DNA from: Amycolatopsis keratiniphila subsp. keratiniphila
GTDB lineage: Bacteria > Actinomycetota > Actinomycetes > Mycobacteriales > Pseudonocardiaceae
Direction: 5' to 3'
Assembly (NCBI RefSeq): GCF_001620365.2
Contig: NZ_LQMT02000042.1
Location: forward strand, 186,001-250,000
Length of the DNA stretch: 64,000 nt
In this document: positions 43,030 to 52,323 of the stretch, piece by piece
Layout of the letters: the number at the start of each line of letters is the position of its first letter
How positions within the stretch are numbered: position 1 is the stretch's first letter
The notes under the pieces: generated by a model
Told to the model about the DNA's origin: nothing
Seen by the model: the letters and a program-made list of their open reading frames with translations, nothing else
Database searches by the model: none
Made by a program: the position numbers and the translations under genes

Positions 43030-44271
43030 TCAGCCGCAGGCGCGTTTCGCCGTGAGCACGCGGAGCAAGGCTTCGTCGACCCGGCCGGCTGGAAGTTCGC
43101 CGGACGCCAGTGCTTGCTCCAGCGTGGCCAGCACCGTGCCGACATTGCCGCCAGAGGACCACAACGCCTGATCCGCCCCGGCCTGCAGTGCCTTGAGCAC
43201 AGCCGTTTGCAGTGGGTACTGCGACGTGATCGCCTTCATCGCCCCGAGATCGTCCGTGATCACGGGACCGTCGAACGCGAAGTCCTTCCGCAACAGCCGG
43301 TACGCCGCCGCCGACAGGGTCGATGGTGTGCCGCCGGTCAGGTCGGGCACGTCCAGATGTCCGACCATGACGCCGATCTCGCCGTACTCGGCGATGTCGC
43401 GGTACGGAACCAGGTCGACCTTGCGCAACGAGGCCAGCGGCGGTGTCCGCACCAGTCCCTTGTGGGAATCCCCGCTGGCGTGCCCGTGCCCGGGGAAGTG
43501 CTTCAGTACCGGCTGCACTCCGGCGTCGCGCAGGCCCTGCGCGAAGGCCAGGATGTACTTGCGCGCGACTTCGGGATTCGCTCCGAACGACCGGTCACCG
43601 ACGATGTCGCGGTCCGGCTGGTCGGTGATGTCGGCGTCGGGCGCGTAGTCGACGGTGACGCCGCGGGCCAGCATCTGCCGCCCTCGCTCGGCGGCCTTCG
43701 CTCGCACCTGTGCCGGTGTCATGGTCGAGGCCATCTTCCGCGCGCTCGGCATGTCGCCGTCGAGGGCGTCGATCCGCTGGACGCGGCCGCCTTCCTCGTC
43801 GATCGCCACCGATACCGGGACCTTCGCCGCACGCTGGACCTCCTCCAGTGCGCGGTTCCGCAGGAGGGCCGTCTCGTTGCCGCCGAGGAAGATCCCGCCC
43901 ACCTGCTGATCACGCACCAGCTTCACCGCCGCCTGCGGGTCGCCCGCGTTCACGCCGACCACCACCAGCTGTGCCAACCGCTGCCGGGGGCTCATCCCGG
44001 CGATGACGGCTTCGCAGGCTGGAACGGGCGCCTGTTCCGCCCTCGGTGACGGCGAGGGCTCGGGCCTGCTGGAGCTGGGCGAGGCCGAAGCGGCACTGCT
44101 ACGCGGCGGAGGTACCGTCCCCGCCGGCTGCGCGGATCCGGCTTCGTCGTTCGCCGTACCGCACTGCACGCTGGTCAGCAGAACGGTCGCGGCTCCCAGG
44201 ATGACGGTCGCCCATCGCTTCGTCGTCTTCGGTCGCCCGGAGTTCATCGGCTCGTTTCGGTCGTCGTCCAT
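43030..44271 (-). CDS. Glycoside hydrolase family 3 N-terminal domain protein (NagZ-like)
   Basis: 413 residues. The N-terminal hydrophobic segment ends in VLLTSVQC, an atypical lipobox, so it may be a lipoprotein or anchored protein. A Ser/Pro-rich linker precedes the catalytic domain with SVAIDEEGGRVQRI, KHFPGHGHASGDSH and GVMVGHLDVPDL, the classic NagZ-type signature including the His/Asp dyad. It likely releases N-acetylglucosamine from peptidoglycan fragments. ATG 44271 is chosen over 44361, which would put about 30 non-typical residues ahead of the hydrophobic segment. Confidence 0.87.
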   Translation of the reverse strand: MDDDRNEPMNSGRPKTTKRWATVILGAATVLLTSVQCGTANDEAGSAQPAGTVPPPRSSAASASPSSSRPEPSPSPRAEQAPVPACEAVIAGMSPRQRLAQLVVVGVNAGDPQAAVKLVRDQQVGGIFLGGNETALLRNRALEEVQRAAKVPVSVAIDEEGGRVQRIDALDGDMPSARKMASTMTPAQVRAKAAERGRQMLARGVTVDYAPDADITDQPDRDIVGDRSFGANPEVARKYILAFAQGLRDAGVQPVLKHFPGHGHASGDSHKGLVRTPPLASLRKVDLVPYRDIAEYGEIGVMVGHLDVPDLTGGTPSTLSAAAYRLLRKDFAFDGPVITDDLGAMKAITSQYPLQTAVLKALQAGADQALWSSGGNVGTVLATLEQALASGELPAGRVDEALLRVLTAKRACG

Positions 44272-44407
44272 GCCGGTATCGACGGTAACCCCAGTTGCCC
44301 TTTCGTACGCGCTCGCGTGCCCATTGGTGTGTTCGCGCGCCCGTCGGAGCTTCGGCCCCACCTCCTTCCGTTTTCGCGTTCTCCCTCGTCAACCGGACGT
44401 TCGGACT

Positions 44408-44466
44408 TGACAGTTCGATCTGCTCCGCCGTAGATTACCACATGGTTATGGAACCGCAAGGTTATC
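44408..44466 (+). promoter_or_regulatory. Promoter with twin ArsR operators
   Basis: TTGACA (44408-44413) and TAGATT (44432-44437) with an 18-bp spacer form a near-consensus sigma-70 promoter. Right after it are two copies of ACC-N4-GGTTAT (44438-44450 and 44454-44466), 16 bp apart, each an imperfect ACC/GGT dyad. This is where an ArsR repressor would block initiation. Confidence 0.75.
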
Positions 44467-44530
44467 CATCGGCGGTCGCCGATCGTGAGAAGTCGAAGTC
44501 GTGAGAACAGGAAACGAAAGGCGGGCGACC

Positions 44531-44881
44531 GTGGCACAGGATCTGCTCGATGTCACCTTCGCGGCGCTCGCCGACCCCACCCGCCGCGCGATCATCGCCC
44601 GGCTCGCGCGTGGTGATGCCACGGTGACGGAGCTGGCCGAGCCGTTCGCGATGAGCCAGCCCGCCATCTCCAAGCATCTGAAGGTGCTGGAGCGGGCGGG
44701 GCTGGTGACGAGGGGGCGAGACGCTCAGCGCCGCCCCTGCCGGCTGGCGGCGCAGCCGCTGAAGATGGCGAACGACTGGCTCGGCGGTTACCGCCGCTAC
44801 TGGGACGAGGCCTTCACGGAGCTGGATCTCGTCCTGGAAGGGGAGATCCAGCACCGGGAACACCACGGCAAGACCGATTGA
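44531..44881 (+). CDS. ArsR-family transcriptional repressor
   Basis: 116 residues, a compact ArsR winged helix (AALADPTRRAIIARLARGDATVTELAEPFAMSQPAISKHLKVLERAGLV, given in segments). No metal-site Cys is evident, so it likely senses something other than arsenite. Genes downstream are SRPBCC and TIGR03086 proteins, a common actinobacterial trio. GTG 44531 is preferred over 44501 because it starts nearer the fold. Confidence 0.9.
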   Translation: MAQDLLDVTFAALADPTRRAIIARLARGDATVTELAEPFAMSQPAISKHLKVLERAGLVTRGRDAQRRPCRLAAQPLKMANDWLGGYRRYWDEAFTELDLVLEGEIQHREHHGKTD

Positions 44882-44909
44882 CCACCGCACGAGCGGAAGG
44901 AACAGCACG

Positions 44910-45404
44910 ATGGGAAGAACTCTCAGCGTGACGAAATCCGGCGATCTCGAGATCGTCATGACAAGGTCCTTCGACGCACCGAGGGCATTGGTGTTCGACG
45001 CGTGGACGAAACCCGAGCTGGTACGCCGGTGGTTCGGTCCGCGCGACTGCGAGGTCGTCGAATGCGAGATCGACCTGCGGGTCGGCGGCGGATGGCGCTA
45101 CCGGCTGCGCCACGGCGGCGGGATGGAGATGCTGCTCCAAGGCGTCTACCAGGAGATCGACCCTCCGGGACGGCTCGTCTCCCTCGAGACGAACGAGGAC
45201 TGTGAGGCGTCGGAGGGGCAGGCTTTGGCGACTCTGACGTTGGTCGAACAGGACGGGGTCACCACGCTGACCCAGGTGGTGCGGTACGGCTCGAGGCGGA
45301 TCCGGGACGCCGTACTCGAATCCGGGATGGAGCGGGGCGTCGGCGAAGGCTTCGACAAGCTGGCCGAGGTCGTGGCCGCTCCGGTGAGGGCGGGAACACG
45401 ATGA
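44910..45404 (+). CDS. SRPBCC/AHSA1-domain protein
   Basis: 164 residues of the START-like AHSA1 fold: DLEIVMTRSFDAPRALVFDAWTKPELVRRWFGP (in segments), then EIDLRVGGGWRYRL and VLESGMERGVGEGFDKLAEV. These proteins bind hydrophobic ligands; with the ArsR repressor it forms the known ArsR-SRPBCC pair. It starts 28 nt after ArsR, with GGAAGG upstream, and overlaps the next gene by ATGA. Confidence 0.9.
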   Translation: MGRTLSVTKSGDLEIVMTRSFDAPRALVFDAWTKPELVRRWFGPRDCEVVECEIDLRVGGGWRYRLRHGGGMEMLLQGVYQEIDPPGRLVSLETNEDCEASEGQALATLTLVEQDGVTTLTQVVRYGSRRIRDAVLESGMERGVGEGFDKLAEVVAAPVRAGTR

Positions 45405-45976
45405 ACGCCATCGCCGACCGCTATCGCGTCAGGGCCGACGCCTTCGAGAGCAAGGTAGCCGCCGTCGAGGCCGGGCAATGGGAGAGCGAGTCCCCCTGCG
45501 CGGAGTGGAACGCCAGAGATGTCGTCGGGCACATCGTCGACATGCACGGCGCGATGCTGAGCCCCTTCGGACGTACCCTCGGGCCTGCGCCATCACTCCT
45601 GGACGACCCGCTCGGCGCATTCCGGGCGGCTCGCGCCGATGTCGAAGCCGTCCTCGACGATCCCGTGCTCGCGGCCACGGAGCACGAGACCCCGACGGGG
45701 AAGATGACCGCCGAACAGCACATCGATCAAGTCGTCAGTGCCGACATGGTGATCCACGGCTGGGATCTGGCCAGGGCCACCGGGCAGGACGACACGATCG
45801 ATCCGGAGGAGGTCGCGCGGATGTGGCCGGCGGCGCAGGCGATCCCCGAACAGATGAGGATCCCGGGCGTCTTCGGGCCCGGCATCGTCGTCTTCGGACC
45901 TGAAGTCAAGGTGCCCGAAGACGCGCCCTTGCAGGACAGGCTGCTCGGACTGATGGGCCGGGACCCGAACGCCTGA
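45401..45976 (+). CDS. TIGR03086-family metal-binding protein (DinB-like)
   Basis: 191 residues. A helical bundle with WNARDVVGHIVDMHGAML near residue 37 and the motif EQHIDQVVSADMVIHGWDLARATG near 112-130, giving His residues for a divalent metal. Typical of TIGR03086, possibly mycothiol-dependent. It starts within the stop of the SRPBCC gene (ATGA). Confidence 0.88.
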   Translation: MNAIADRYRVRADAFESKVAAVEAGQWESESPCAEWNARDVVGHIVDMHGAMLSPFGRTLGPAPSLLDDPLGAFRAARADVEAVLDDPVLAATEHETPTGKMTAEQHIDQVVSADMVIHGWDLARATGQDDTIDPEEVARMWPAAQAIPEQMRIPGVFGPGIVVFGPEVKVPEDAPLQDRLLGLMGRDPNA

Positions 45977-45982
45977 TACAGG

Positions 45983-46396
45983 TCAGACGTGGATCCCGCG
46001 ATGCCGCCGGACGGGCCGGGCGGGAACCGGTACCTCGGCGGTGTCGGTCCCCTTGGCCGCGGCCAGGACACGTTCCAGAACCGACAGAGAGGTGGTGAGC
46101 AAGGAAATCTGGTTCTGGATGCGGGTCTTGGCGATCTCCAGTTCGCCGGTCAGCTCCGGCGAAGGCACCAAATGCGTGTGGTCCCCGGAAACACAGGGAA
46201 GGAGTTCCGCGATCTTGCCGCTGCACAACCCGGCTGAATAGAAGAGCTGGATCTGCAGCACCCTGGCGATGTCGTCTTCGGCGAAGGTCCGGTAGCCGTT
46301 GCCGCATCGGTCGGGGCGCAGCAGGCCTTCCGTTTCGTAGTACCGCAACGAGCGGACGCTCACGCCGGTCCGCTTCGCGAGTTCGCCGATCCGCAT
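45983..46396 (-). CDS. MerR-family transcriptional regulator
   Basis: 137 residues. MRIGELAKRTGVSVRSLRYYETEGLL starts a MerR winged helix (in part), followed by a coiled dimer helix (residues 75-125). No clear metal Cys. The region between this gene and the divergent ene-reductase gene has a MerR-type promoter, so it probably activates that enzyme. ATG 46396 starts the canonical MRIGE. Confidence 0.88.
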   Translation of the reverse strand: MRIGELAKRTGVSVRSLRYYETEGLLRPDRCGNGYRTFAEDDIARVLQIQLFYSAGLCSGKIAELLPCVSGDHTHLVPSPELTGELEIAKTRIQNQISLLTTSLSVLERVLAAAKGTDTAEVPVPARPVRRHRGIHV

Positions 46397-46424
46397 GAGT
46401 CCACAGTAGCCGCGCAAACCGAGG

Positions 46425-46456
46425 TTGACCGTGACGCCGGTGTCAGGGTTTAGCTT
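46425..46456 (+). promoter_or_regulatory. MerR-type promoter of the ene-reductase gene
   Basis: TTGACC (46425-46430) and TTAGCT (46450-46455) lie 19 bp apart (20 bp if TAGCTT). The spacer TGACGCCGGTGTCA is a TGAC/GTCA dyad. Such spacing is needed for MerR-type activation. Confidence 0.65.
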
Positions 46457-46463
46457 CGCGTTC

Positions 46464-47558
46464 ATGAGATTGCTAGAAGCGTTCCGCGGTACCGCGATCC
46501 AGCTGCCGAACCGCATGGCGATGGCTCCGATGACCAGGGGCCGCGCCGACGATCTCACCGGCGTGCCACATCCGCGGACGGCCGAGTACTACTCGCAACG
46601 GGCTGGCGCCGGGCTGATCGTGAGCGAAGGCATCTGGGTGAACGAGACCGGCAAGAGCGGTCCGGGAATCCCAGGACTGGTGAACGAGCGGCAGACCGAG
46701 GCATGGCGTGAGGTGACGGCGGCCGTGCACGAGGAAGGCGGTCGGATCTACGCGCAGCTCTGGCACGCGGGACGGGTCAGCCACCCCGGCGTGACGGGCC
46801 GGACACCGGTGGCGCCGTCGGCGGTCCGGCAGGCCGGGCGGATCTTTTCGGCCGGCGGCTGGACGGACACCGTCGAACCCCGGGCGCTCGGCGAGGAAGA
46901 AATCGGCGAGGTCGTCCAGGACTTCGCCGAGGCGGCACGCCGGGCCGTCGAGGCGGGATTCGACGGAGTGGAACTCCATGGCGCCAACGGCTACCTCATC
47001 CAGGAGTTCCTCGCCGGCAACACCAACCGCCGGAAGGACCGGTATGGCGGCTCGGTCGGCGCACGGCTCACCTTCCCGCTCGAGGTGGTGGCGGCCGTGA
47101 CCGAGCGGATCGGTGCGGCCAGGGTCGCTCTGCGTATTTCGCCGGGCAACCCGGAGAACGACATCGTGGAAGACGATTGGAAGGAGGTGTACTCACGACT
47201 GCTCACGGAACTCCGCCGGTACGAGCTCGCATACCTGCACGTCATCGATACCCCTGACGTCGAGGTGCTGTCGCATCTGCGGCCGTTGTGGCCGGGAACG
47301 CTCGTCGCGAATCTGCGGTCCGAGAAGCCGACCAGCCGCGCCGAGGGTGAGTCCTTGATCGGATCCGGCCTGGCCGACGTGGTCGCCTTCGGCAGGTTGT
47401 TCATCGCGAACCCGGACCTGCCCGCCCGATTCGCGCTCCACGCCCCGCTCGCCGAGGCGGATCACGACGTCTATTACGGCGCGCGGCTCGACGGCTACAC
47501 CGATTTCCCCGCGTTCGAACCGGACTCGGCGAAGTTCGCCTGTTCGGCGCGCAGCTGA
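46464..47558 (+). CDS. Old yellow enzyme family alkene reductase
   Basis: 364 residues of the FMN-dependent TIM barrel. LPNRMAMAPMTRGRA near the start, the H-x-x-N site in GVELHGANGYLIQEFLAGNTNRRKDRYGGS (segments) and a closing VAFGRLFIANPDLPAR fit OYE. It reduces activated C=C bonds using NAD(P)H. ATG 46464 is chosen because the fold begins there and the MerR-type promoter lies just upstream; GTG 46425 would lie within the -35 box. It is divergent from its probable activator. Confidence 0.92.
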   Translation: MRLLEAFRGTAIQLPNRMAMAPMTRGRADDLTGVPHPRTAEYYSQRAGAGLIVSEGIWVNETGKSGPGIPGLVNERQTEAWREVTAAVHEEGGRIYAQLWHAGRVSHPGVTGRTPVAPSAVRQAGRIFSAGGWTDTVEPRALGEEEIGEVVQDFAEAARRAVEAGFDGVELHGANGYLIQEFLAGNTNRRKDRYGGSVGARLTFPLEVVAAVTERIGAARVALRISPGNPENDIVEDDWKEVYSRLLTELRRYELAYLHVIDTPDVEVLSHLRPLWPGTLVANLRSEKPTSRAEGESLIGSGLADVVAFGRLFIANPDLPARFALHAPLAEADHDVYYGARLDGYTDFPAFEPDSAKFACSARS

Positions 47559-47586
47559 TCTTGGCCGCCCGTTCTACAGTGCGGGG

Positions 47587-48912
47587 ATGGTCAAGACGGC
47601 AGTGGAAATCGCGGCGGCTGTGCGCGCCAAGGAACTCGACCCGGTCGAGGTGACGCGTGAGGCGTTGGCCCGGATCGAGGCGGCGGACGGGGTGGTCGGC
47701 GCGTTTCGCCGGGTGCGGGTCGAGGAAGCACTCGCTGAGGCCGCCGCCGTCGCCGAACGCGCGGATCTGGCCGATCTGCCCCTGGCCGGGGTGCCGGTCG
47801 CGGTCAAGGACGTCGCGCCGATCGAGGGCGAATACGCCTCGTGGGGTTCACGAGCGGGCTCGTCGACGCTGTCCACTGAGGACGGTGAGATAGCGCGGCG
47901 GCTACGCGCCGCCGGCGCGGTGATCGTCGGCCTGACCCGGGTGCCGGAGCTGTGCATCTGGCCGTCGAGCGACGATCCGGACGGGACGGCGCGCAATCCG
48001 CGCAACCCGTCGTACGCCGCCGGCGGTTCGTCGGGCGGGAGTGCCGCGGCCGTCGCGGCCGGACTCGTGCCCATCGCGCACGGCACCGACGGGTTGGGCT
48101 CGATCCGGCTGCCGTCCGCGATGTGCGGGATCGTCGGTCTCAAACCGGGCAAGGGCGTGGTCCGCGTACCGGGGGAGGACGGCTGGTTCGGCCTGTCCAC
48201 GCACGGTCCGATGACGACCACGGTGGCGGACGCCGCCGTGCTCATGTCGGTCCTCGCCGAACAGCCCGGCTTGGCGGACCTCACCGACCCGAAGCGGTCT
48301 CGCATCGCCCTGTCGACCCAGGTCCCGTTGACGAGGGCGCCGCTGCCGCGCGCGTTCAGCCGGGCCGTCACCCGGGCCGGCGAGCTCTTCCTGGCGGCTG
48401 GGCACACGGTCGTGCCCGGAACGCCGCGGTACAGCGCTGGAGCGATCGGTGGCCTCCTCGCGCGCTGGGTCGCGGGTCCGGCCGAGCAAGCGGCCGAGTT
48501 CGATCTCGCCGCACTTCAGCCCCGCACCCGTACCCACGTCCGGCTCGGGCGGCTGGTGGCCAAGCGCGTCCGGGAGACCACCCGGGAGCGCTGGCTGGAG
48601 CGTGCCGAAGAGTTCTTCGCCGACCACGATGTCCTGGTCACGCCCATGATCGCGACCCTTCCGCTCAAGGCACGCACGTGGCATGACAGCCGCTGGATCG
48701 CCAACGTGCTGCCGTCGGTGCGGGTGGCGGGATTCGCCGGGCTGTGGAATCTCGCGGGCTATCCGGCGATGTCGGTGCCGGTCGGCGTGCACCCTTCGGG
48801 CATCCCGGCCTGCGTCCAGCTCGTCGCCGCGCCCGGTGGGGAAGCGCTCCTGCTGGGCCTCGCCGCCCAGCTCGAAACGGCCAACCCCTGGCCACGCACC
48901 ACCGCCTCCTGA
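47587..48912 (+). CDS. Amidase (amidase signature family)
   Basis: 441 residues. The Ser-cisSer-Lys catalytic triad is visible: Lys74 in VAVKDV, Ser148/149 in GGSSGGSAA, and Ser172 in GLGSIRLPSAMCG. It hydrolyses an amide, but the substrate cannot be read. The gene starts 29 nt after the ene-reductase stop and may be cotranscribed. It ends just before a long palindrome. Confidence 0.93.
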   Translation: MVKTAVEIAAAVRAKELDPVEVTREALARIEAADGVVGAFRRVRVEEALAEAAAVAERADLADLPLAGVPVAVKDVAPIEGEYASWGSRAGSSTLSTEDGEIARRLRAAGAVIVGLTRVPELCIWPSSDDPDGTARNPRNPSYAAGGSSGGSAAAVAAGLVPIAHGTDGLGSIRLPSAMCGIVGLKPGKGVVRVPGEDGWFGLSTHGPMTTTVADAAVLMSVLAEQPGLADLTDPKRSRIALSTQVPLTRAPLPRAFSRAVTRAGELFLAAGHTVVPGTPRYSAGAIGGLLARWVAGPAEQAAEFDLAALQPRTRTHVRLGRLVAKRVRETTRERWLERAEEFFADHDVLVTPMIATLPLKARTWHDSRWIANVLPSVRVAGFAGLWNLAGYPAMSVPVGVHPSGIPACVQLVAAPGGEALLLGLAAQLETANPWPRTTAS

Positions 48913-48926
48913 CCGCGCCCGAAAAG

Positions 48927-48981
48927 AGCAAGGGACCTTTGCTACCACTCTCCACAAGAGTGGTAGCAAAGGTCCCTTGCT
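48927..48981. repeat. Long perfect intergenic palindrome (25-bp arms), AGCAAGGGACC family
   Basis: Arms 48927-48951 and 48957-48981 are exact reverse complements with a 5-nt loop. The arm AGCAAGGGACCTTTGCT is itself a dyad with one wobble. It lies between convergent genes. The same arm recurs at 56993 (half) and 60165. Confidence 0.95.
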
Positions 48982-48993
48982 ACTTCTCGCTGG

Positions 48994-50121
48994 TCAGGAG
49001 CCGGTTTTGGCCGGTGACGGCTTCTGCCCGTTCGCCTTCGGGCCGTTCTGCTCGGTCTGTCCGTTCTTCGGCGCAGCGGCGGCAGGCGCCGAAGAAGCGG
49101 GCTTGGCGGGCGAGGGCTTGGCGGCGGCCGGAGCGGCGGCCTTCGACGCGGGCGGCTCGGCCGGCTTACCCGCCGGCTTCGTCTCCTCGGCCTTGCTGTC
49201 GCCGCCGACGAGCTTCGAAGCGTGCGGGATCACCGACTCCTCGGGCAGCGCCGCGAGCATCGCCTCGCTGCCCTTCAGGACCTCGTCGGCCTGCATGAGG
49301 CTCTTACGGGCCTGTTCGCGGATCTCCGCCAGCCGCTCGACCTTCCGCTGGGCGGCCGTCGTGCGCTGGGCGGCGGTCGTCGTGGCTTCGTCGAGCCGGC
49401 GCTTGGCCTCGGCGGTCGCCTCGTCGATGCGGCGCTTGGCCTCCGCGGTGGCCTCCGCGATCCGGCGTTCGGCCTGGTTCTTGCTGGCCGTCTGCTGGTC
49501 GGCGATGTGCTTCTCGTGCACCGCCTTCTGCGCCGAGATCGTCTGCTCGAACTCGCGCTCGATCTTCCGGCGCTTGCGCTCGGCCTCGTTGTCCAGCAGT
49601 TCCCGGCGCTGGGCGGCCTCGACGGTCAGCCGCTGGACCTCGGCGCGCGTCTCCGCAAGGGCGGACTCGTGCTCGGAGTGAAGCGCGTCCGCCTGCTTGT
49701 CCAGTTCGGCGACGAGCCGCGTGTAGCGCTCGCGGAGCTTCTTCGAGGCTTCACTCGAAGAAGCCCAGTGCTTCTCGGCGGCGACTTCGGCACGCTTCGT
49801 GATCTCTTCCGCGCGCGCCTGCGCGAGCGTCACGGTGCGCTGCATCCGCTCGTCGAGGTCTTCGAGTCGCTCCGGTGGCTTCTTCAGTTCCTCGATCCTG
49901 GCGTTCAGCTTCGCCACCTCGTGGCGAACGGTTTCGAGTTCGCGCGTGGCCGAGGTCGCCTGCGCGATCGCGGCGTCGCGGTCGGTGATCACGCGATGCA
50001 GCTGGGCTTCGAGATGATCCAGATACTGGCGCACTTCGTTCCGGTCGAAGCCATGCCAGGCCTGGGTGTACTCGCGCCGCAGGGGCAACAGGCCGTTGTC
50101 TCGCTCGGGAACCATGGCCAC
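48994..50121 (-). CDS. DivIVA-domain coiled-coil protein (Scy/FilP-like)
   Basis: 375 residues. The N-terminus LLPLRREYTQAWHGFDRNEVRQYLDHLE resembles the DivIVA membrane-curvature domain (segments). Residues 35-285 are a long, regular coiled coil with repeated AEATAEAKRRIDEAT-type units. A low-complexity Ala/Pro/Lys tail ends the protein. In actinomycetes such proteins organise polar growth and the cytoskeleton, as with Scy and FilP in Streptomyces; a membership here is inferred from layout. The gene is convergent with the amidase. Confidence 0.8.
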   Translation of the reverse strand: MAMVPERDNGLLPLRREYTQAWHGFDRNEVRQYLDHLEAQLHRVITDRDAAIAQATSATRELETVRHEVAKLNARIEELKKPPERLEDLDERMQRTVTLAQARAEEITKRAEVAAEKHWASSSEASKKLRERYTRLVAELDKQADALHSEHESALAETRAEVQRLTVEAAQRRELLDNEAERKRRKIEREFEQTISAQKAVHEKHIADQQTASKNQAERRIAEATAEAKRRIDEATAEAKRRLDEATTTAAQRTTAAQRKVERLAEIREQARKSLMQADEVLKGSEAMLAALPEESVIPHASKLVGGDSKAEETKPAGKPAEPPASKAAAPAAAKPSPAKPASSAPAAAAPKNGQTEQNGPKANGQKPSPAKTGS

Positions 50122-50233
50122 GACGGTACCTGCGTACGCGGGGTCGCCGTTGTCAGGCTTGGTGATTCACCGACGTGTGTCGTCTCTCAGCTGCGATCCC
50201 TCACCTGAACGGCCGCCACCCGTGTGCGCAGTG

Positions 50234-52225
50234 TCACCAATGGAAGCCGCGGCTGAGCCGGGCGAGCGCCATCGCCGCGCGGGACAGATGCTGCTCGCCC
50301 TTCCCGATCTTGAGTCCGCCTTCGCCGCCAGCGGCCGCGGAGTCCGGGAACACGCGGAATCCTTGGTAGGCCACGGCATCCGTGAGCCCCGGCGTGAGCG
50401 TGTACGCGAGTCCGATCGCCTGCCCTGCGGGCGTGCCGATGTGCTTCGGACGTTCCCGCAGCGCCTTCATCACCATGTCCGCGGCCTGATCCGGGGATTT
50501 GGTCGGAAACGCGTCGTAGATCTTCGTCGGCCGGATCATCGGCGTGCGCACGAGTGGCATGTGGATGGTCGTGAAGGTGATTCCGTCGCCGTGGGTCTCG
50601 GTCGCGGCGATCCGGGAGAAATAGTCCAAAGCGGCCTTCGACGCCGCGTACGCCGAAAAGCGCGGCGCGATTCCCTGCACGCCGATCGACGAGACGTTGA
50701 CGATATGCCCGAATTTCCGCTCGGACATATGCGGCAGCACCGCGAGGATCAGCCGCACCGCGCCGAAGTAGTTGATCGCCATCGCGCGTTCGTAATCGTG
50801 GAACCGGTCGTACGACAGTTTGATCGACCGCCGGATCGAGCGGCCGGCGTTGTTCACGAGCATGTCGATCCGGCCGTGCTCGGCGAGCATCGCGTCGACG
50901 GCCTTGTGCACCGATTCCTCGTCGGTCAGGTCGGCCGGGTACACCGACGCCGTGCCGCCGGCGGCGATGATCTCGTCCCGCACTTCTTCGAGCTCTTGCT
51001 GCCGCCGCGCGACGAGCAGCGGCACCCCGCCGGCGGCCGCGACCTTGATCGCGGTCGCGCGGCCGATACCCGAGGACGCCCCGGTGATGATCACGCGACG
51101 GCCGTCCAGTTCGCCGCGCGGGCCGTGCTTGCGGGCGCGGAACGGGTCGAGGTGCTCACGCCAGTAGCGCCACAGGGTGGGCGCGTAGTCCTCGATCCGG
51201 GGCACCTCGACTCCCGAACCGATGAGTGCCTTGCGCGTCGACGCCGACGAGAACACCGACGGGAAGGCCATCGTCTCCAGCAGCACCGGCGGGATGCCGA
51301 GCCGCTCCATCACGGCGTCGCGCGCGATCGTGAAGCCGGGGATGTGCTCGCTCAGCTTCACCAGGTTGACGATGCCCTTGGACACGCGTTCGTTGAGCTG
51401 CACGGAGATGGTCGGCGCACCCGCGGCCTTCGCGAAGGCGTTGTAGACCGAGACGACCGGCTGCGGCTCCGGGTTGACCAGGTGGAACGCGCGCCCGTCG
51501 AGGCCCTTCGTGGTGACCAGGGCGTTCAGCGCCTCGGCGACGTAGTCCACCGGGACGACGTTGGTGTCGCCGAGGTCGGGGCCGACGATCGGCACGTCGG
51601 GTAGCCCGGCCAGCCTGCTGATCGCGGGGAACAGGTAGTACGGGCCGTCGATCTTGTCCATCTCGCCGGTCTCGGAGTTCCCGACGACGACCGAGGGCCG
51701 GTACACCCGCCACGGCACGTCCTGCTGTTCGCGCACGAGGCGCTCCGCTTCGAACTTCGTGCGGTGGTACGGGGTGATGAGCCGCTGGCCGACGTCGAAC
51801 ATCTCCTCGGTGAACATGCCCTCGTGGTCACCGGCGACGGCGACCGAGGACACGTGGTGCAGGCAGCCGGCGTTCAGGCCGGCGGCGAGCGCGATCACCT
51901 GCGCGGTGCCTTCGACGTTGGCCTTGATGCTGGCTTCGTCGTCGGCGGTGAGGTCGTAAAGGGCGGCGAGGTGCACGACGTGGTCGACGCCGCGAAGCTT
52001 CTCTCGATCCTCTTCGCCGACGCCGAGCAGCGGCTCGCCGAGGTCACCGGTGACGAGGGTGACGCGTTCCGGATGCGGCCAGGCGTTCACGAGTTTCGCG
52101 AGTTTGTCCCGCGACGACGCGCGGACGACGAGCGCGACCTTGTCGACGTCGTCCCTGGTGAGCAGCAGCCGGGTGAACTGGCGCCCGATCAGTCCGGTCG
52201 CCCCGGTCACCAGAAATGTCGCCAT
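50234..52225 (-). CDS. Two-domain SDR reductase (fatty acyl-CoA reductase-like plus classical SDR)
   Basis: 663 residues. The first half is an extended SDR with an NADP-binding motif GATGLIGRQ near residue 8 and resembles fatty acyl reductase NAD-binding domains. The second half is a classical SDR with GASSGIGRA near residue 382 and the catalytic YAASKAA near 527. Such fusions in actinobacteria reduce long-chain acyl groups or related carbonyls. ATG 52225 follows a GGTGAGG box. Neighbours are cell-envelope genes. Confidence 0.85.
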   Translation of the reverse strand: MATFLVTGATGLIGRQFTRLLLTRDDVDKVALVVRASSRDKLAKLVNAWPHPERVTLVTGDLGEPLLGVGEEDREKLRGVDHVVHLAALYDLTADDEASIKANVEGTAQVIALAAGLNAGCLHHVSSVAVAGDHEGMFTEEMFDVGQRLITPYHRTKFEAERLVREQQDVPWRVYRPSVVVGNSETGEMDKIDGPYYLFPAISRLAGLPDVPIVGPDLGDTNVVPVDYVAEALNALVTTKGLDGRAFHLVNPEPQPVVSVYNAFAKAAGAPTISVQLNERVSKGIVNLVKLSEHIPGFTIARDAVMERLGIPPVLLETMAFPSVFSSASTRKALIGSGVEVPRIEDYAPTLWRYWREHLDPFRARKHGPRGELDGRRVIITGASSGIGRATAIKVAAAGGVPLLVARRQQELEEVRDEIIAAGGTASVYPADLTDEESVHKAVDAMLAEHGRIDMLVNNAGRSIRRSIKLSYDRFHDYERAMAINYFGAVRLILAVLPHMSERKFGHIVNVSSIGVQGIAPRFSAYAASKAALDYFSRIAATETHGDGITFTTIHMPLVRTPMIRPTKIYDAFPTKSPDQAADMVMKALRERPKHIGTPAGQAIGLAYTLTPGLTDAVAYQGFRVFPDSAAAGGEGGLKIGKGEQHLSRAAMALARLSRGFHW

Positions 52226-52323
52226 CTGCCTCACCCTTCACCGTGCTCGCCGCGTCCCCCGGCATTCTGCTGCATGACGACGGCGAGGACCACCACGGCG
52301 CCGGTGAAGTTACTCACGGGTAA

